DNA from: Tetragonia tetragonoides
Lineage: Eukaryota > Streptophyta > Magnoliopsida > Caryophyllales > Aizoaceae
Assembly: GCA_038025085.1 (NCBI GenBank)
Contig: CM076152.1
Coordinates: 21,722,001 to 21,786,000 of the forward strand
Length of the DNA: 64,000 nucleotides
Direction of reading: 5' to 3'
The position numbers were made by a program, and so were the translations under genes. The first letter of the stretch is position 1. The number at the start of each line of letters is the position of its first letter. Below, one piece after another: positions 34,839-47,490 of this stretch. A model generated the notes under the pieces. That model was given only the letters and a program-made list of their open reading frames with translations, did not search any database and had not been told where the DNA came from.

Positions 34839-37277
34839 AGGGATGTAAATGGATCGGATTCGGGTCGGGTGGACCATCATCCGCTCCATCCGCGAAATCC
34901 ATCCGCTCCATCCATCACCGGCGAACCATCCAATCCTAATCCGCTCCATCCGTCATCCGTGGTTTAAACGGATGGATCGGGTGATAAACGGTTTAGTGAT
35001 GTATAAATGTAAAGGTGAGCAAACTGAGCATCTGACCCATACTGTTGGCAACATGTCTAATTGTCTATACGGCCTGACAGCCACCAACAAATACTAGTAC
35101 TTGAAGTATGTAGTGCAAGATCATGATTCCATTGGCATGCTAAATTAAACAGTATCCAAAATAAAAACAGTATCAAGCTAAGGCAGTAGGCAGATTTCTT
35201 TACTTGAGCTTGCCTACAAAAGAACAATGGTTACATATGTTCGACTCACCCTGATTCGCTCGCTTAATTAAAGCTTCATACAAACCAAATATGAAAAAGG
35301 TATTATACATAAAATGGACTCAAACCTCTACCTCCCATACTAAAAGCACTCTCCGAAGCAACGGTTGATGCAGGGATTGCTAAGATATCTTTAGCAATGG
35401 CTCTCAATGTTGGGTACTTTGAATTCCTGCAACGCATAGAATAAAAAACCAACACCACAATTGCTAAAACAACCAAAGGCAACAACTGTTGTAGCAACCA
35501 GCAGCAACAACAACAAAGAGACAGAACAATCAGCAAGCAGCACTAGCAAACAGCAGCAAATTTATAGCAAATAGCAACATCATTTACAGCAAACAACAGC
35601 AGTGTTTACAGAAAACAGCAACATAAGCAGCATTTTACAGAAAACAAGAACAAATATGGCAAAAAAGATTACAGCAACAGAAACTTGCAGCAAAACCAAC
35701 TTACAGCAAACAACAATGGTCTTACAACATCTATAACATTACCAACCATTCCTAATGGTGCAAAAAGTAATGATCAAGTAGTGAACATTAAAAAAATATC
35801 CATTTTCCACTCAAACCAGCAAAACAGAGGACCCATGATAACTCATACGTATCAGTTTCAGAACCAGTAGTAAAACTTAAGAACTAATCAATTCATAATC
35901 AAACTAATTTCCAACTGTCTCTCCAAATCAAAAGCCTAACTTGACATAATTGACATCCTTTAACACAACTCATATAATACAATAACTACACAGTAGACTC
36001 ACTTATCATTCTGTCAGAGATTACACAAAGAATGCATACATAATAACCAAAATTATCAACCCAGTGCAAATTAACACAACAGTAACCAAACTTATCCTTT
36101 AACACAACTCTAAAAATGTACACTACATTCTTTTTCTGTACTTTGAATTCTTTTTTGTATGTTAAATTATTTACTCCGATTTTCACTTGTGGGAACTCAA
36201 CTTGAATTGTAAATCCTATTTAAATGTCTGCTGGAAACTAAACATCCAACTTGCTATACCATGTCAATTTGCTCCAACCAATAGTATAGTAAAACAATGT
36301 TCCAGCAAGTATCAACCTTTCATAGTAATTAAAACTCACAAATGAAACAGCCAACAGTACCCAAAGAGTAACAAATAGTTCTAACAGACAAGAATAAAAA
36401 AGAATAGTATAAGAAAAGTCATTGAAGACTTTCAACAAACATGTGGTGTGTATGAATATGCATTCACTAAAAAGCAAAAAAACTTCAACTCAGTATCACG
36501 CAATAGTATGGTAAAAACCCTAAGAAACTAAATTTCAAAATCTTACAATCGATTTATAGTGAGGGTTACAAAAATCCATACCTTGCAATTTGTAATGGGT
36601 CTTTGAAATCGAACAAAACTTCACTTTGTTTTGCTATTTAATCTTTTTGCTGTTCAATGTCGCGATTAAGAAACCCTAACCTTTGAAGAAAAACCCATAA
36701 TTCAAACTCAAATTTACAATTCAGAAACGAAACCTTCGATCTATAATTTCGCAACAAAATAGCTGGGCATATCTCATAAAATTAAGAAAACCTTTGATCT
36801 ATAACCAAAACCTTCGATCTATAATTTCGCAACAAAATAGACGATTCGAACAACCGAAGAGAAAGAAATAGGAATAGGAGAGAGAGTATACCGTAGCTCC
36901 GGCGAGTCGGCTGGCTGCTGAACTCCGGCGACAGTTAGAGAGTGGGAGATGGGAGTGACTGTCTGGCTCTGGCTGGGCTCTGGCTCGAGAGAAGAAGAGA
37001 GAGAAAGAGTGAAAGTAGCGTTAGGGACTTAGGGTTAGGCCGTCTGATCGAGAATTTGAGTGTATTTATATATATATATATTTTTTTTAATTAAACGGGT
37101 GATGGATGGTTTTAGCGGGTCGGGTTCGCGGGTGGAAACTGTCCACCCGAATCCTACCCGATCCGTCACCCGCTCCATCCACCACCCTCTTAAGGATCTG
37201 TTTATTCGGGTTTTGATCCATATATTCGGGTCGGATGGTGCGGATATCCGCGGATGGAGTATCCATTTACATCCCTA
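34839..37277. mobile_element. hAT deletion derivative with transposase remnant
   Basis: Inverted ends TAGGGATGTAAATGGAT and a perfect 8-bp duplication CTGGGCGG (34831-34838, 37278-37285). Subterminal regions repeat GGATGGAGCGGAT and TCGGGTCGGG words. A minus-strand segment encodes part of the hAT dimerisation domain. The rest is AT-rich and non-coding, so it is a non-autonomous derivative of an Ac-type hAT. Confidence 0.93.
35325..35430 (-). pseudogene. hAT transposase C-terminal (hATC) fragment
   Basis: The reading YPTLRAIAKDILAIPASTVA followed by SESAFSMGGR is the conserved hATC dimerisation motif. Only this short part is left; the DDE core and zinc finger are not found in the element. Confidence 0.85.
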
Positions 37278-38643
37278 CTGGGCGGTGGTGCATCTTTAGG
37301 CAATGGTATGGTGCCATTGTCAAACAGGTCTTGGATTTTATCCTTAAGAGTGTAACACTTTTCAGTATCGTGTCCACACCCCCTATGGTATTTGCAGAAT
37401 GTAGACTCGTTCCAATATGGTGACCTTTTCTCTACAGGTGGATCGGGGGTAGGCCCAATCGGATGTAGATAGTCCCCTTTGATCAACTTATCTAGAGCTT
37501 TGACATAAGTCATCCCGAGGGGAGTGTACCTTCTTGGACGCCTATCAGCTATGGCGTTCACTTCATTTCCTCTACTAGTGGAGGTATGGTTGACACTGGT
37601 GTATTTCTTGTCCTTATATCCACTTGTGTTGTTATTGTAAGTGACTTTGTTCTTCCCCTTTTGGAGTTGGTCATCTTCAATGGCCATGCCCACTTCAGTT
37701 AATTGGGCATAGGTGGTTATGGGTTGAAACTTCATGTGTTCCCGGTATTCAGATGCCAAATTTTGGACTAGCATGCGGATTTGATCCCTCTCAGATGGGC
37801 GATCAATCATTTCGGCGACCTTAGTCCTCCATCTTCTCACGAAACTAGTGAATCCTTCTTTGTCTCCTTGCTTGGTGATGTCCAGCTCTCTTAATGTCAT
37901 GGGTGGCAAGACATTGTCAGCATATCTCTGAAGGAATAGTGTGGATAGATCTTCCCATTTTTCCAACTTTTGGGTGGGCAACTTGAAGAACCAGGCCCTG
38001 ACAGCAGGATCCAAGGTTTGGGGAAAGAGGTGAGCATACAGCTCTTGTTCAATGCCTCTAAGGCCCAATGCAGTAGTAGAAGCCCTAATGTGATCTTGTG
38101 GATCGTCGGTTCTTTTGAATGTGGGAACTTCAGGCATAGAGAACTTGGTGGGCAATTTTCCCTTAATGTGGGGAGCATAGCCCTCAGAATTAATGATCAT
38201 GTCGTTGAAGGCCCGACTCTTACCTAGGACGGATTCAAGCATGTTTAGCTTGGCTTGAAGCTCTTGCACCTCTTTAGTGGAGGGTTCGGCCTTTTCCCCA
38301 TCGGGCTTGGACTCATCATCATCTTTATTAGGGGGATCCAACTTGGCGACACGGGCTTCCATATCAGTGAATGTAGCGTTCATAGGACCATTTGGGCTAA
38401 AAGGTCATCCATTTTTTGGTCAGCGGTTCTCTCGGCGTCTCCAGACATAGAGGACTTAGGTGAATTGGATGGTGAGGTTTGAGGTAACAGTGTCGGTGTG
38501 CGAAGGTAATCGAGCCAAACAGGGCCCACGAACTGTGCTTGTGGTGAAGGTTCGAATGACAACTTGCGGACTAACCTCTTGCTGGACTCGTCTCTCTCCC
38601 GCTCCCTAGGACCAGGATCTCTACTTCTACCAATTCTGGACAT

Positions 38644-39638
38644 GAAAAGGCCCGTTTAAGAAAATAGAAAATAAAGGAGAACCTCCACATAATAATAAAA
38701 GTTTTATTTTAAAACAAATGTGGGAAGAGAATCTAGCACTAATCCTCAACATGGTGATCTGGGTAAGACGAGATTGTATGTAAATAGCATATTCTAATCA
38801 ATGATCTTTCGACTCTATTAGAATTGTAAATATTCTTGACTTGCATGTGGGATGAAACTCTCTAATTTTAGAAAAAGAGAAATACTGTTGACTTGCATGT
38901 GAAATTAAATTGGACTCTTTTTTTTATTTGGTGAAAGATCATTGACGGGAATATGTTATCTGCATGCAATCTAATTCTGATGGAAAGGAACGTCTTCCTA
39001 ACATGATCACTAGCATCGTCGGAGTCATGCAGGGATTCTGCTTCCTAAAAAGGTAAGATCCTAGACTCTATTTGTAAACCTGACCAAGCGTACAAGCAAA
39101 CAAAAGGGAAACCTTCCCTAACCAGGACTTAATAAAAGAATCCTAAGGGGGGATCTAATCCTAATATTCTATTCAAGTTAATCACATAGCATGTAAATAA
39201 TTAATAATATAGCAGATAAAGCAATTAGCACTTTGATATGGACTATGAAACATAATGCAGTGGTTTGACACAATCTATGGTTGGATAAGGTAACCCATGG
39301 CCAGGTGCGTTTTTTCATCTATGGGGTGTATAGTAAGACTAGACGTACCGTTTTACACATCTCGAATGGAAACATGTAAATGTCATGGGGTGGAACACGA
39401 CTATGTGCAAAGGTAATTCGGACCGAGTGGGTCACTGGCCTAAGTCATAGACAATGTTCCAAAGGGTAGATCCTATAATGGTGTGGTGATGTCTTTCGAC
39501 ATCTTGCAAAGATAATGCATGCAATATGAATGATATGGATGCAAAGAGGCAAATAAAATAAACACGTACGGTAATTGAACCAAATAGCTAAAATAAATCA
39601 TTGACATGGATAAGTGTTCGAATTACATCCTCTTATTA
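38644..39638 (-). other. Leader (5' UTR) of element 1
   Basis: About 1 kb between PBS and gag with no ORF. It contains a 40-bp inverted repeat (38771-38810 and 38933-38972, about 33 of 40 positions matching) with a 122-bp loop in which ACTTGCATGTG occurs twice. Confidence 0.65.
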
Positions 39639-39658
39639 AGTCCCTAGTGAAGTCGCCA
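39639..39658 (-). other. Primer-binding site of element 1
   Basis: TGGCGACTTCACTAGGGACT on the minus strand, one base after the LTR end. This TGGCGACT-type site is typical of Tat/Ogre elements (tRNA-Arg type, from memory). Confidence 0.8.
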
Positions 39659-39659
39659 C

Positions 39660-41212
39660 TGTAAGAGCCCTCGCCTTTTCGGTGCGTTTTCGATTTTTAG
39701 TTGAGATTAATGGTTCTTAATTATTTGTCACATGCGATTCAAATTAATTATAAATAATAATAATTTGCAAATAAGAAGCCGCCACCAATTTTTAAGGAAA
39801 CAATTGAAAACCATCAAAAGTGCACCCCAATTCCTATTGGGAATCGACTCATGTCCATGGGAACTAAGTATTGAGTTCGGGGATGTAGGTACGAAATAAA
39901 CAAAACGAATCTCATCTAAATCGCCCGTATCAACGACCTCTACTAAGCTTATCCATGTCAAGTATTTATTTATGCTATATGGTTCCATACAAATCCGGTC
40001 GTCCAATGGTCCTAAATTAACTAGGCGGGTTAAAAGCAACCAAATTACCTAAGTTATCACTTGCACGATTTATGTCCAATTTACATGCATACTATTTGAC
40101 AAGCATAAACATGATACAAAGCATTAATTGACGCTCCAACCTACCAACTTTGCTAAACGCGCCATGTATTGCATATGCACATCAATAAAATCGTTAATAT
40201 CTTCAAAAGAATAATAATAATGCAAAGGTGCTAACTTTATACTAAAATAAACCTAGGAGGCTACTATATGCATGCAAAAACTATGAAAAGATGCAAACTT
40301 GCATAAATTAATAAAAAGACACAAACTTTCTACTAACTAATCGAGCATAATTATATACAAAATCAAAAGCATGCAAATTTATTCAACCATAATCAAAAGC
40401 TAAATAAAACATGATTAATGAACAATAAAACAAGAGATTTAATAAAGAATTAGACCCTCAGGATGGTTAACCAGGACGTTCTATTCGAACGGGACTAGTA
40501 GAATTGGAATTTCTCTTCGATCTTGGGTGCTAGGTTAGGTGTATTGGTTGTTTGAATCTTCAGATTTCTGAATTTGGGGAAATATGTGCTCTCAATGCTC
40601 TCAAAATTATGAACTGACTGACCTCCCGCACAAGAGGGTTAAAGGGAGTATTTATAGAGTTGGGGGACGGATTTAGGGGCCTAGGGCGAGAAGCCCGGCG
40701 GCAAAACTCGGCCCAGTCAAAAAAGCAGTTCAGCGGCCCCACGGAGGGCAGCTGAGGCCCGCGGTGGCCGCTGGGGCTCAGCAGTTGGCCGCAGAAACTC
40801 AGCGGCTGGCCGCTGGGGCCAGCGGCTGGCCTGATAGCCCCTGCTGTCACGCGCTGGCCGCTGAGTAGCCTGCGAAGGCCGCCGGGCCTGACGGCGCGCG
40901 CGTGACTAGGGCTTTTGACTTTTTGCGCTCTGTAAATTACGAAATTGCCCTTGGGCTGGTCCGAGGGGCCGGGATTGAGAGGTTTTGACCCAAATCTTCG
41001 AGACGCGATATCTCTTGATCCAGGAACCTGATTGAGGCAAGGTCAAAGGCGTTGGAATCCTTATAACATGGGATATCCAAAGACTGAGGTTTCAAGGAAT
41101 TTGGTCTAGATTTTCGAGCAATGTCCTTTTCTACTTACGTCCATGTTAATCCATTACCATCATCATCGGGCATTGCGGTGTCAGGGGATGAGAACCGATT
41201 AGGGTGTCTACA
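39660..41212 (-). repeat. Element 1 5' LTR
   Basis: 1553 bp, direct repeat of 17125-18657 with scattered substitutions. Minus-strand start TGTAGACACCC, end GGGCTCTTACA. TATA at 40648-40657; upstream dyads at 40800-40815 and about 40818-40831. Confidence 0.93.
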
Positions 41213-41462
41213 GTTGGAGAGAGAGAGAATTACTTGTGGAGGAGATTGGAGAAGATGAATTCGTTTTGAGATAAGGGAAATTTGGTCAATTGCAAAAAAA
41301 CAATTCTCCAAACGCCCAATAGTTACGGAGTTATAACACAGTCACATTTGATGCATTTATATCACACAAATTACAAAGTGAAATTATTGCATTGTAAATC
41401 GCGAGGTGGGGTTATTTACAGCACATGGGTGAAATTTCGGATTATTCACAACAAATTTTTCC
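41213..41462. mobile_element. Old inverted-repeat element, right part
   Basis: Bases 41390-41462 are the near reverse complement of 15979-16049. This is the other end of the element split by element 1. Confidence 0.6.
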
Positions 41463-42314
41463 GTGATAAATTGATTAGTTGTAAATTCGAGTTTTATACT
41501 AGATTGAATGAGCTTCAAACGAGTTGTTTGCGAAAAAAAAAAGAGCCAAACACATTCTTGCTCGAGTTTAAGTTTGTCTACCACTAAACGAATTTTGATC
41601 AAACTTGTTTTCGATTGGATAGTTGGTTTACAATTCTATTGGGACCATGGAAGTTTTGGAAGTATCACACGACCTTATAAACAAAGAATGGAGGAGAGTG
41701 CTCATTTACTTATATACGAGTTTTAATAGACCTTGTTTGCGAGTGTATTGCTTTGTTTTACAATTCTGTTGGAACCATGAAAGCTATGGTAGTATGGAAT
41801 GACCATGTTATGAAACAAGGAATAACAGAAAAAGATGAGGTGGAGTTTTTCAATTTCATAATCCTGACAATAGTTTTATTTCTAAACTTTTTAAATGTAA
41901 ATTTAAATGTTTTATCTAAAATAATAATAACAGAGGGTTTTGTTTTGTTTTTATTCCAATACTAAATAAAAATTAATCTAATAATAATTTGAATTGGAGT
42001 GAAGCACGAATTTGTGTTTTTAGCAATCATAAACTACATAGATTATTTGTTGAATTAAATTGATTTGTCATAGTGAACGTTCACAAAAAAAATCAAATAA
42101 AACAAATTGGAAAAAGAAGAAAATTTAAGATACTTTATTAAACTTATGATTGGAGAAAAACGTGTTCTTTAGTTAATTACTATAGTGATTAAATATCGGG
42201 TTCGAATTGAGATAATATAATTATACATTCACAATTCATCATGAAATTGATTATATATTCTTGTTTTGATTGTTTCTTCTCAAATTTCATAAAATTATAC
42301 TCAAACTTGGCTAG
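41463..42314. other. AT-rich intergenic sequence
   Basis: No gene. Two diverged copies of a phrase (TTTACAATTCTRTTGGRACC at about 41628 and 41758) suggest an old tandem duplication of roughly 130 bp. Confidence 0.5.
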
Positions 42315-43393
42315 TGTAAGGCTGAATTTTCGGGTTTTCAGGATTAGGACCCGGAAATCGTTGCGTTACATGCCAACGGGTAAGTCCCACGGAAATCGAC
42401 CGATTGAAGAGGTCAATTGTCAATGAATCATCGTAAGGTTCCAAAACACCACCTTGTTAATATAAATAAGGGTTCGAAGGCACCACCTTATTATGACCCA
42501 AACAAGGATGGGTTCCAAAAGGAAAGGGTTTTATAAATGATTTAAAAGAAAATCATTTAAGAAACCCAAAATTGACTGCATGGCGATAGTGCACAAAAAT
42601 TCTTGTGACTGATCTACGAATAGAAAGATTTGGGTTTGGGGTCTAGTTTAGAAGGTGCGGACGTCACTCGGACCCATCTCCTCCTCCATACTGAGTATGC
42701 GCTCTTTACTAATACGTCAAATTCCTTTAAAATATTCGAATTTGGTTACAATATGCCTAAAAAGATTACAAAGCTTCGGATCTTGGTGAAATTTATGTCA
42801 TTTTAAAGATAACAAACCAAAGTTTTGTTTACGGTTAATTTTACTCAGATCTAACCGTTGGCTCGTCCACAAACGTGAAATAATGTTGATATTATGAAAC
42901 TGTCAAAAATTCGAGAGTATTACAACAAATAATTAATGCTCCTCTAAGGCCATTATTTTGTTTGATATGCAAAATGACACTTTTTAACATTTTTGATGAA
43001 GTATATGATAAGGTTGTGAGTATAACAACACAAGTAAAAAAAAAACACACACACACAAAGTTAGCACTCTCTCATCCTCAAGGATTTTTCATTTTTATAT
43101 TGTTTAACTACCGTCTAAACCTCAATGAAGGTGGTTCCTATTAATTTCTGACCGTTTTCGAATTGGGCGACCTTGTAGATCATCCCTGAGCAAAACACAT
43201 CAATGCATTGATTTAATGTTAGAATTGGAAGTTAAATTAGTAGACAAATGAAAATTACATCTTGAATAAAATGGGAGAGGAATTTACACAAAAATCAAGA
43301 GTAAAAATGGGATGAATAAAAATTACAAAGATGAAGAGATTATTACTCTTTGCTTGAGGTTGATCTTGACTCTTCAATTATTGAGGATTAAAG

Positions 43394-43396
<3 letters not shown>

Positions 43397-43434
<38 letters not shown>
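43397..43434. repeat. Poly(T) tract
   Basis: 38-base homopolymer in the element 3 LTR. Confidence 0.95.
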
Positions 43435-43436
<2 letters not shown>

Positions 43437-43957
43437 GTTTGATTTTTCTTGATTTCTAAACTTTACAACTTAAGGTTGCTAGAGAGTAAGTAGTAGAGGT
43501 GAAAGATGAGAGAAAATGACTTAGTAAAAATTTCTAAGGAAAGGCCCTCCTTGTAAGTGGGAAAATAAGGGTATTTATAAGGAAAGTAAAGAGTGGGGGA
43601 TTAGGGTATGTGGTTAAAAATCAGAAAATAATATCACAAAAAAATCAAATTTAAAGGTAAAAGAAATTAGAAATAAGTCACCAGGGGTCAAGTTTAGGGG
43701 TCAACTTTAGGGGGATTGAAGAGGAAATAAAAAGAAAGCTTAAAAAAGAAAACTAAAAGGGATTTGTCTAAATTTGGTAAAAATGAAACAAGGGAGATTA
43801 TTTTGTGATTTTGGGAAGAGTAAGACAAATTTGAAGGTAAAACAAAATAAGAAAAAAAAGGAATAAAAAAAAGTTCCTAACGTGATCAATTGGGGAAAAC
43901 GGGTGGAGTGGTAGGAAGAGAGAGAAAACTGAGGTGGGATGTGGGCGCGTACCCCAC

Positions 43958-43960
<3 letters not shown>

Positions 43961-44003
<43 letters not shown>
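43961..44003. repeat. (GA)n microsatellite
   Basis: About 21 GA units in the U3 part of the element 3 LTR, next to the inverted pair GTGGG/CCCAC at 43941-43956. Confidence 0.95.
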
Positions 44004-44005
<2 letters not shown>

Positions 44006-44264
44006 GGGTGGGTGAAAAAAAAGAAAAATAAAATAATAATAAAAAGAAAACAAAGTCACGTAAGAAGTTAAGAACTGGCAAAGGGGAAATGGATAGTTTT
44101 TGCCTTTTTATTTTATTCCAGTGGGGCCTATGAGAGGAGAAATTCAGATTTGTTTTTTTATTTTCTTTTTCTTTTTATTCTTTCTCTCTCTTTTGTAGTG
44201 GGTTTTAGTTTTTGGTGTTCTAGTACACAAAATATTTGGACTAGAAGTGCCCACATTTTACATG

Positions 44265-44560
44265 GAAGTAACCCATGTTTAACACTAAAAAGACTTTTGT
44301 TTACACTAAAGTAATCCGCCTTTAACGCTGAAGTAATCTTCCTTTTAATGCTAAAGGTGACCCTTTTGGAATTAAAAAGTGACCCTTTTTGAATCAAAAG
44401 TCACCCCAATTGAATTAAGAGTGACTCTGTTTGACACTGAAAGTGACCTAGGTTTAAAATCGAGTGACCCCTGTTTAACATTAAAAGTGTACTCTTTTGA
44501 ATTAAAAGTGACCCATTTAACATTAAAAGTGACCCATGTTTAATACTAAAAGTGACCCCA
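44265..44560. repeat. Degenerate 22-30-bp repeats in the element 3 LTR
   Basis: About ten variants of a unit like TTTAACATTAAAAGTGACCC follow one another near the U3 start. They generate no protein. Confidence 0.75.
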
Positions 44561-44599
44561 AAACACAAACAATTTTCTATAGTAACCTTTTATATTAAT

Positions 44600-44723
<124 letters not shown>

Positions 44724-44752
44724 AAAAGGGAGTCAAAATTTTGGCGTCTACA

Positions 44753-45359
44753 GATGCCCCTCATTGATTGAGTTTATGAGAAACAAACCTTGAGTTTCGA
44801 AGAAACGAAGGTCAACAATTCTAAATAGACACAACATTTTAACTTGCGAAAGTTAAATTTTAAAGGAAAGACACGGATTCATCATACTCTCTTGGAGCGA
44901 AAGACGAAGATGTGCCACACTCTCAAGGAGTCAAAGCGCAAATTTGTCAAACTGTTTTTAGAGTAAATACGATAATGTGTCACACTCTCAAGGAGCCAAG
45001 GCGTTAATTTTTCACTCTCAAGGAGCTGATTTAATATCATACTATCAAGTAGCGAAGTCAATAAATTTTCCCACTCTCTAGGAGCTAAGACGATTGATTT
45101 ATCACGCTCTGCAGGGGCCAATGCCTCAATTTATAACACTCTCAAGGAGCCAACCTATGTTTATGCATGCAATTTTTTTCTCTCATTGTTTTTCGTTCAT
45201 TCTTCCTTCTTCTTTCTTTCTAATTCCCCGTTTTTTCTAAATGCACATTTATAAGAATTAGAAATCCCTTTTTTCGTTTTTCTTCTGTTAAAATATATTA
45301 CTTGGTATCGGCAAATCATCGATCTTCATACTCTTAGAGAGCTAATACCTTCAAAAAGC
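44753..45359 (-). mobile_element. Element 3 interior with tandem repeats, cut by element 2
   Basis: Starts with the polypurine tract, then carries seven or eight irregular copies of CACTCTCAAGGAGCCAA about 30-60 bp apart (44885-45145). Element 2 begins at 45360, so the rest of element 3 should continue beyond the window. Confidence 0.65.
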
Positions 45360-46613
45360 TGTAAGGACCCCGAATTTTCGTCAAATCCTCTTATATGTAT
45401 TGGTTTCCACGGAGTGCGTCTTTATAGAAAATTTATAAGTTAGGGGTTTAGATAAGTTCAAGGGTCCATCAAGTTAGAAGAGATTTTGTAAAGACTTGAA
45501 TTGAATAAAAACCATGAAAGAGGTCACAAATCTGCTATCGGCGTTTTATCGAAGGGGCAAACCGAAGGGACAACCCAATAGCGCGATAAGTGAACTAATC
45601 ATTTTTTTAGAAAGACTCCCGCTCATATAGAGCATATGAGTACCCAAGAATAAAGGCTTCGGAGGCGAAGGTACGAGGTGGGAAGGTGTTAGGCACCCAA
45701 CTCGCCCGTTTGATGATGGCCTCTACTAACTCAAGTTTGCTTAATAATTTAAAGACATAATTCCCATGCAAAATCGGATTAACAACCTAGACTTAGACTA
45801 TTAATTGGTTCATCACAAGCATCACAATATTTATTGTTAACCCTTGTTTAGACATGCATTCAGTTTGACAAGTTGGGCAGCACAACGACTGTACAGACAA
45901 TATTTAGGAAGGAATAAAAACGTTATTCTAGCATGATATCTACATTATGACTACTGGAAAATAAAAAATTAGGCAAGTAATTTAATTTGAGCACTCATGA
46001 ATTTGTACCTGAACTGTAGGCTATATTTGACAAAAATAGTAAAGACAAGATTTCAAATTTTTGAAGAAAGAGGGAGAAGCTTGGGAGTACTCAACCGAGA
46101 ATAAAGGTTGTAAACTGTAGACTGTGTGTTTTGAACTGAGGGAGGAGGGTTGTATTTATAGGCGTGGAGAAGTAGGGCAGGACGGCTGAAAAAGACCTGA
46201 AAATCGGATTGGGCTTGAAAAATGAGTCCGGCCAGAAGCAAAGTCAGCGTCGCTAGCGGCGCTGGAATTTTGGATGTCTTCATAATGACGACATCCAGTC
46301 TATTTTTATTTTCCAGAGGAATTTTAGTATTCCAAAAAATATGAAAATACCGTTTTACCCTTGGACGGTAAAAGACGGTTCTACCCCTGAATCACAACTT
46401 GGCGATCGGGAGTCGAAAAGGGGCATGAGAGGTGTCGTTGAAAAGCTCTTGAACGGGGCTTTTGAATGGGATTGGAATAAATGAGTGTTTAGAGAAAAAA
46501 CCTGAGACCTTATCTTAACTATTAAAGCAAAAATAGCATTCAAGTTTATAAATTACTACTTTCATCATCGGGCTTTTGCGGAGAAATCTGAAGGCGCTTT
46601 TTTGGCGTCTACA
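45360..46613 (-). repeat. Element 2 3' LTR
   Basis: 1254 bp, starts (plus strand) TGTAAGGACCCC and ends GGCGTCTACA; close match to 63733-64000 and to the solo LTR. It is about 300 bp shorter than the solo LTR and differs in the middle. Minus-strand TATA at 46153-46162, dyad motif at 46251-46264. Confidence 0.88.
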
Positions 46614-46627
46614 GAAGCCTCCACTTT
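46614..46627 (-). other. Polypurine tract of element 2
   Basis: AAAGTGGAGGCTTC on the minus strand, one base different from the tract of element 1. Confidence 0.85.
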
Positions 46628-46920
46628 GATCGAGCTTGAGTAAAACAGAAGATCAAAGTATTCCGAAGGCGACATGCAGGATGCTGATGTGCACATGGTG
46701 TGTGAGAGTGTACAATATGTATGCATATGAAGACAAACCTGAGTTGGGACATGCTCGTAGCGTGCTAAGACTTCATCTCTGTGAACACAGGAGAAAATAA
46801 AGGTTATGGTAGCAGGATAGAACACCGCTCGTAGATGATCTAAACGTCTGATAGGGACCTGTATTCAGAGTGAATGAAAAAGTTAGTAATACTTTGAGAA
46901 TGATCAACGCGGAGTGTTTC

Positions 46921-47180
46921 GACAAACAGTGACTAAACACCACTCGGCGGGTCTCGAGATTCCTTCCTTGTACGAGAAATGAAAAAGACAACGAGACAAC
47001 GCGATTAAAAATAACGGCTGTAAATGGGAAGTAACACTGGTGAGAGTGAATAGTATAAATGCTTTATCGAGCAAACAGTGACTAAACACCACTCGGCGGA
47101 TGCCGAGATTCCGTCCCTGCACAAAAAACGAAAAGGTTGACGAGACAGCGCGATCAAAATGACGGCTGTAAAATGGTTAA
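46921..47180 (-). repeat. 149-bp tandem duplication near the PPT
   Basis: Two copies, starting at about 46923 and 47072, share CAAACAGTGACTAAACACCA and the GACGGCTGTAAA end. Confidence 0.8.
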
Positions 47181-47189
47181 AACATATGA

Positions 47190-47490
47190 ACAGTTTAAAT
47201 GCAACAACTTAGCAATCATTGACTGAAACACATAAAAAATAATGGACAGTATAACTGCAACAGTTAAGCAATCATTGACTGACACAAAATAAGTAACGTC
47301 GCAGAAGGACAGTTTAACCGCAATAGCTTAAGCGATCATTGAATGACCCCAAAATTTTGTGACCTCGCAGAGGGACAGTCTAACAGCAACAGCTTAAGCG
47401 ACCATTGACTGACTCCAAAATTTGTGATCTCGCAGGAGGACATTTTAACCGCAATAGCTTAAGTGATCATTAACTGACACAAAGTTTGTA
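47190..47490 (-). repeat. 56-66-bp tandem repeats
   Basis: Five copies start at 47190, 47246, 47309, 47375 and 47440, with core AGCTTAAGCGATCATTGACTGAC. They occupy the same place as the 67-bp array of element 1 but have unrelated sequence. Confidence 0.8.

Larger units (their letters stand above)
34484..38643 (-). pseudogene. Element 1 gag, interrupted by a hAT element
   Basis: The frame starts at 38643 (MSRIGRSRDP). A one-base shift near 38380 breaks it; the second frame holds the capsid-type Retrotrans_gag core (FKRTDDPQDHI, RAWFFKLP, FVRRWRTKVAEM) and a zinc knuckle-like CKYHRGCGHDTEKC (Cys-His-His-Cys). At 37277 the hAT element intervenes; the frame resumes at 34838 and stops at 34484-34486 (MDPSQI). 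Gag and pro-pol are separate ORFs here. Confidence 0.85.
17125..41212 (-). mobile_element. Element 1: Tat-type Ty3/gypsy LTR retrotransposon
   Basis: Two direct LTRs (17125-18657, 39660-41212), PBS next to the right LTR and polypurine tract next to the left LTR show a minus-strand element of 24,088 bp. It is about 16.2 kb without its three nested DNA transposons. Coding order on the minus strand is gag, protease, RT, RNase H, integrase remnant; two extra genes run antisense (plus strand) between pol and the 3' LTR, a layout reported for Tat-lineage elements. Flanking pentamers ATTGA and GTTGG match at three positions and differ only by G/A, so they may be a decayed 5-bp duplication. The LTRs differ visibly (roughly 11 changes in the first 160 bases). 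Confidence 0.92.

Noticed and set aside
44882..45121. 79-residue ORF upstream of element 2
   Set aside because: It is the CACTCTCAAGGAGCC tandem array of element 3 translated on the minus strand.
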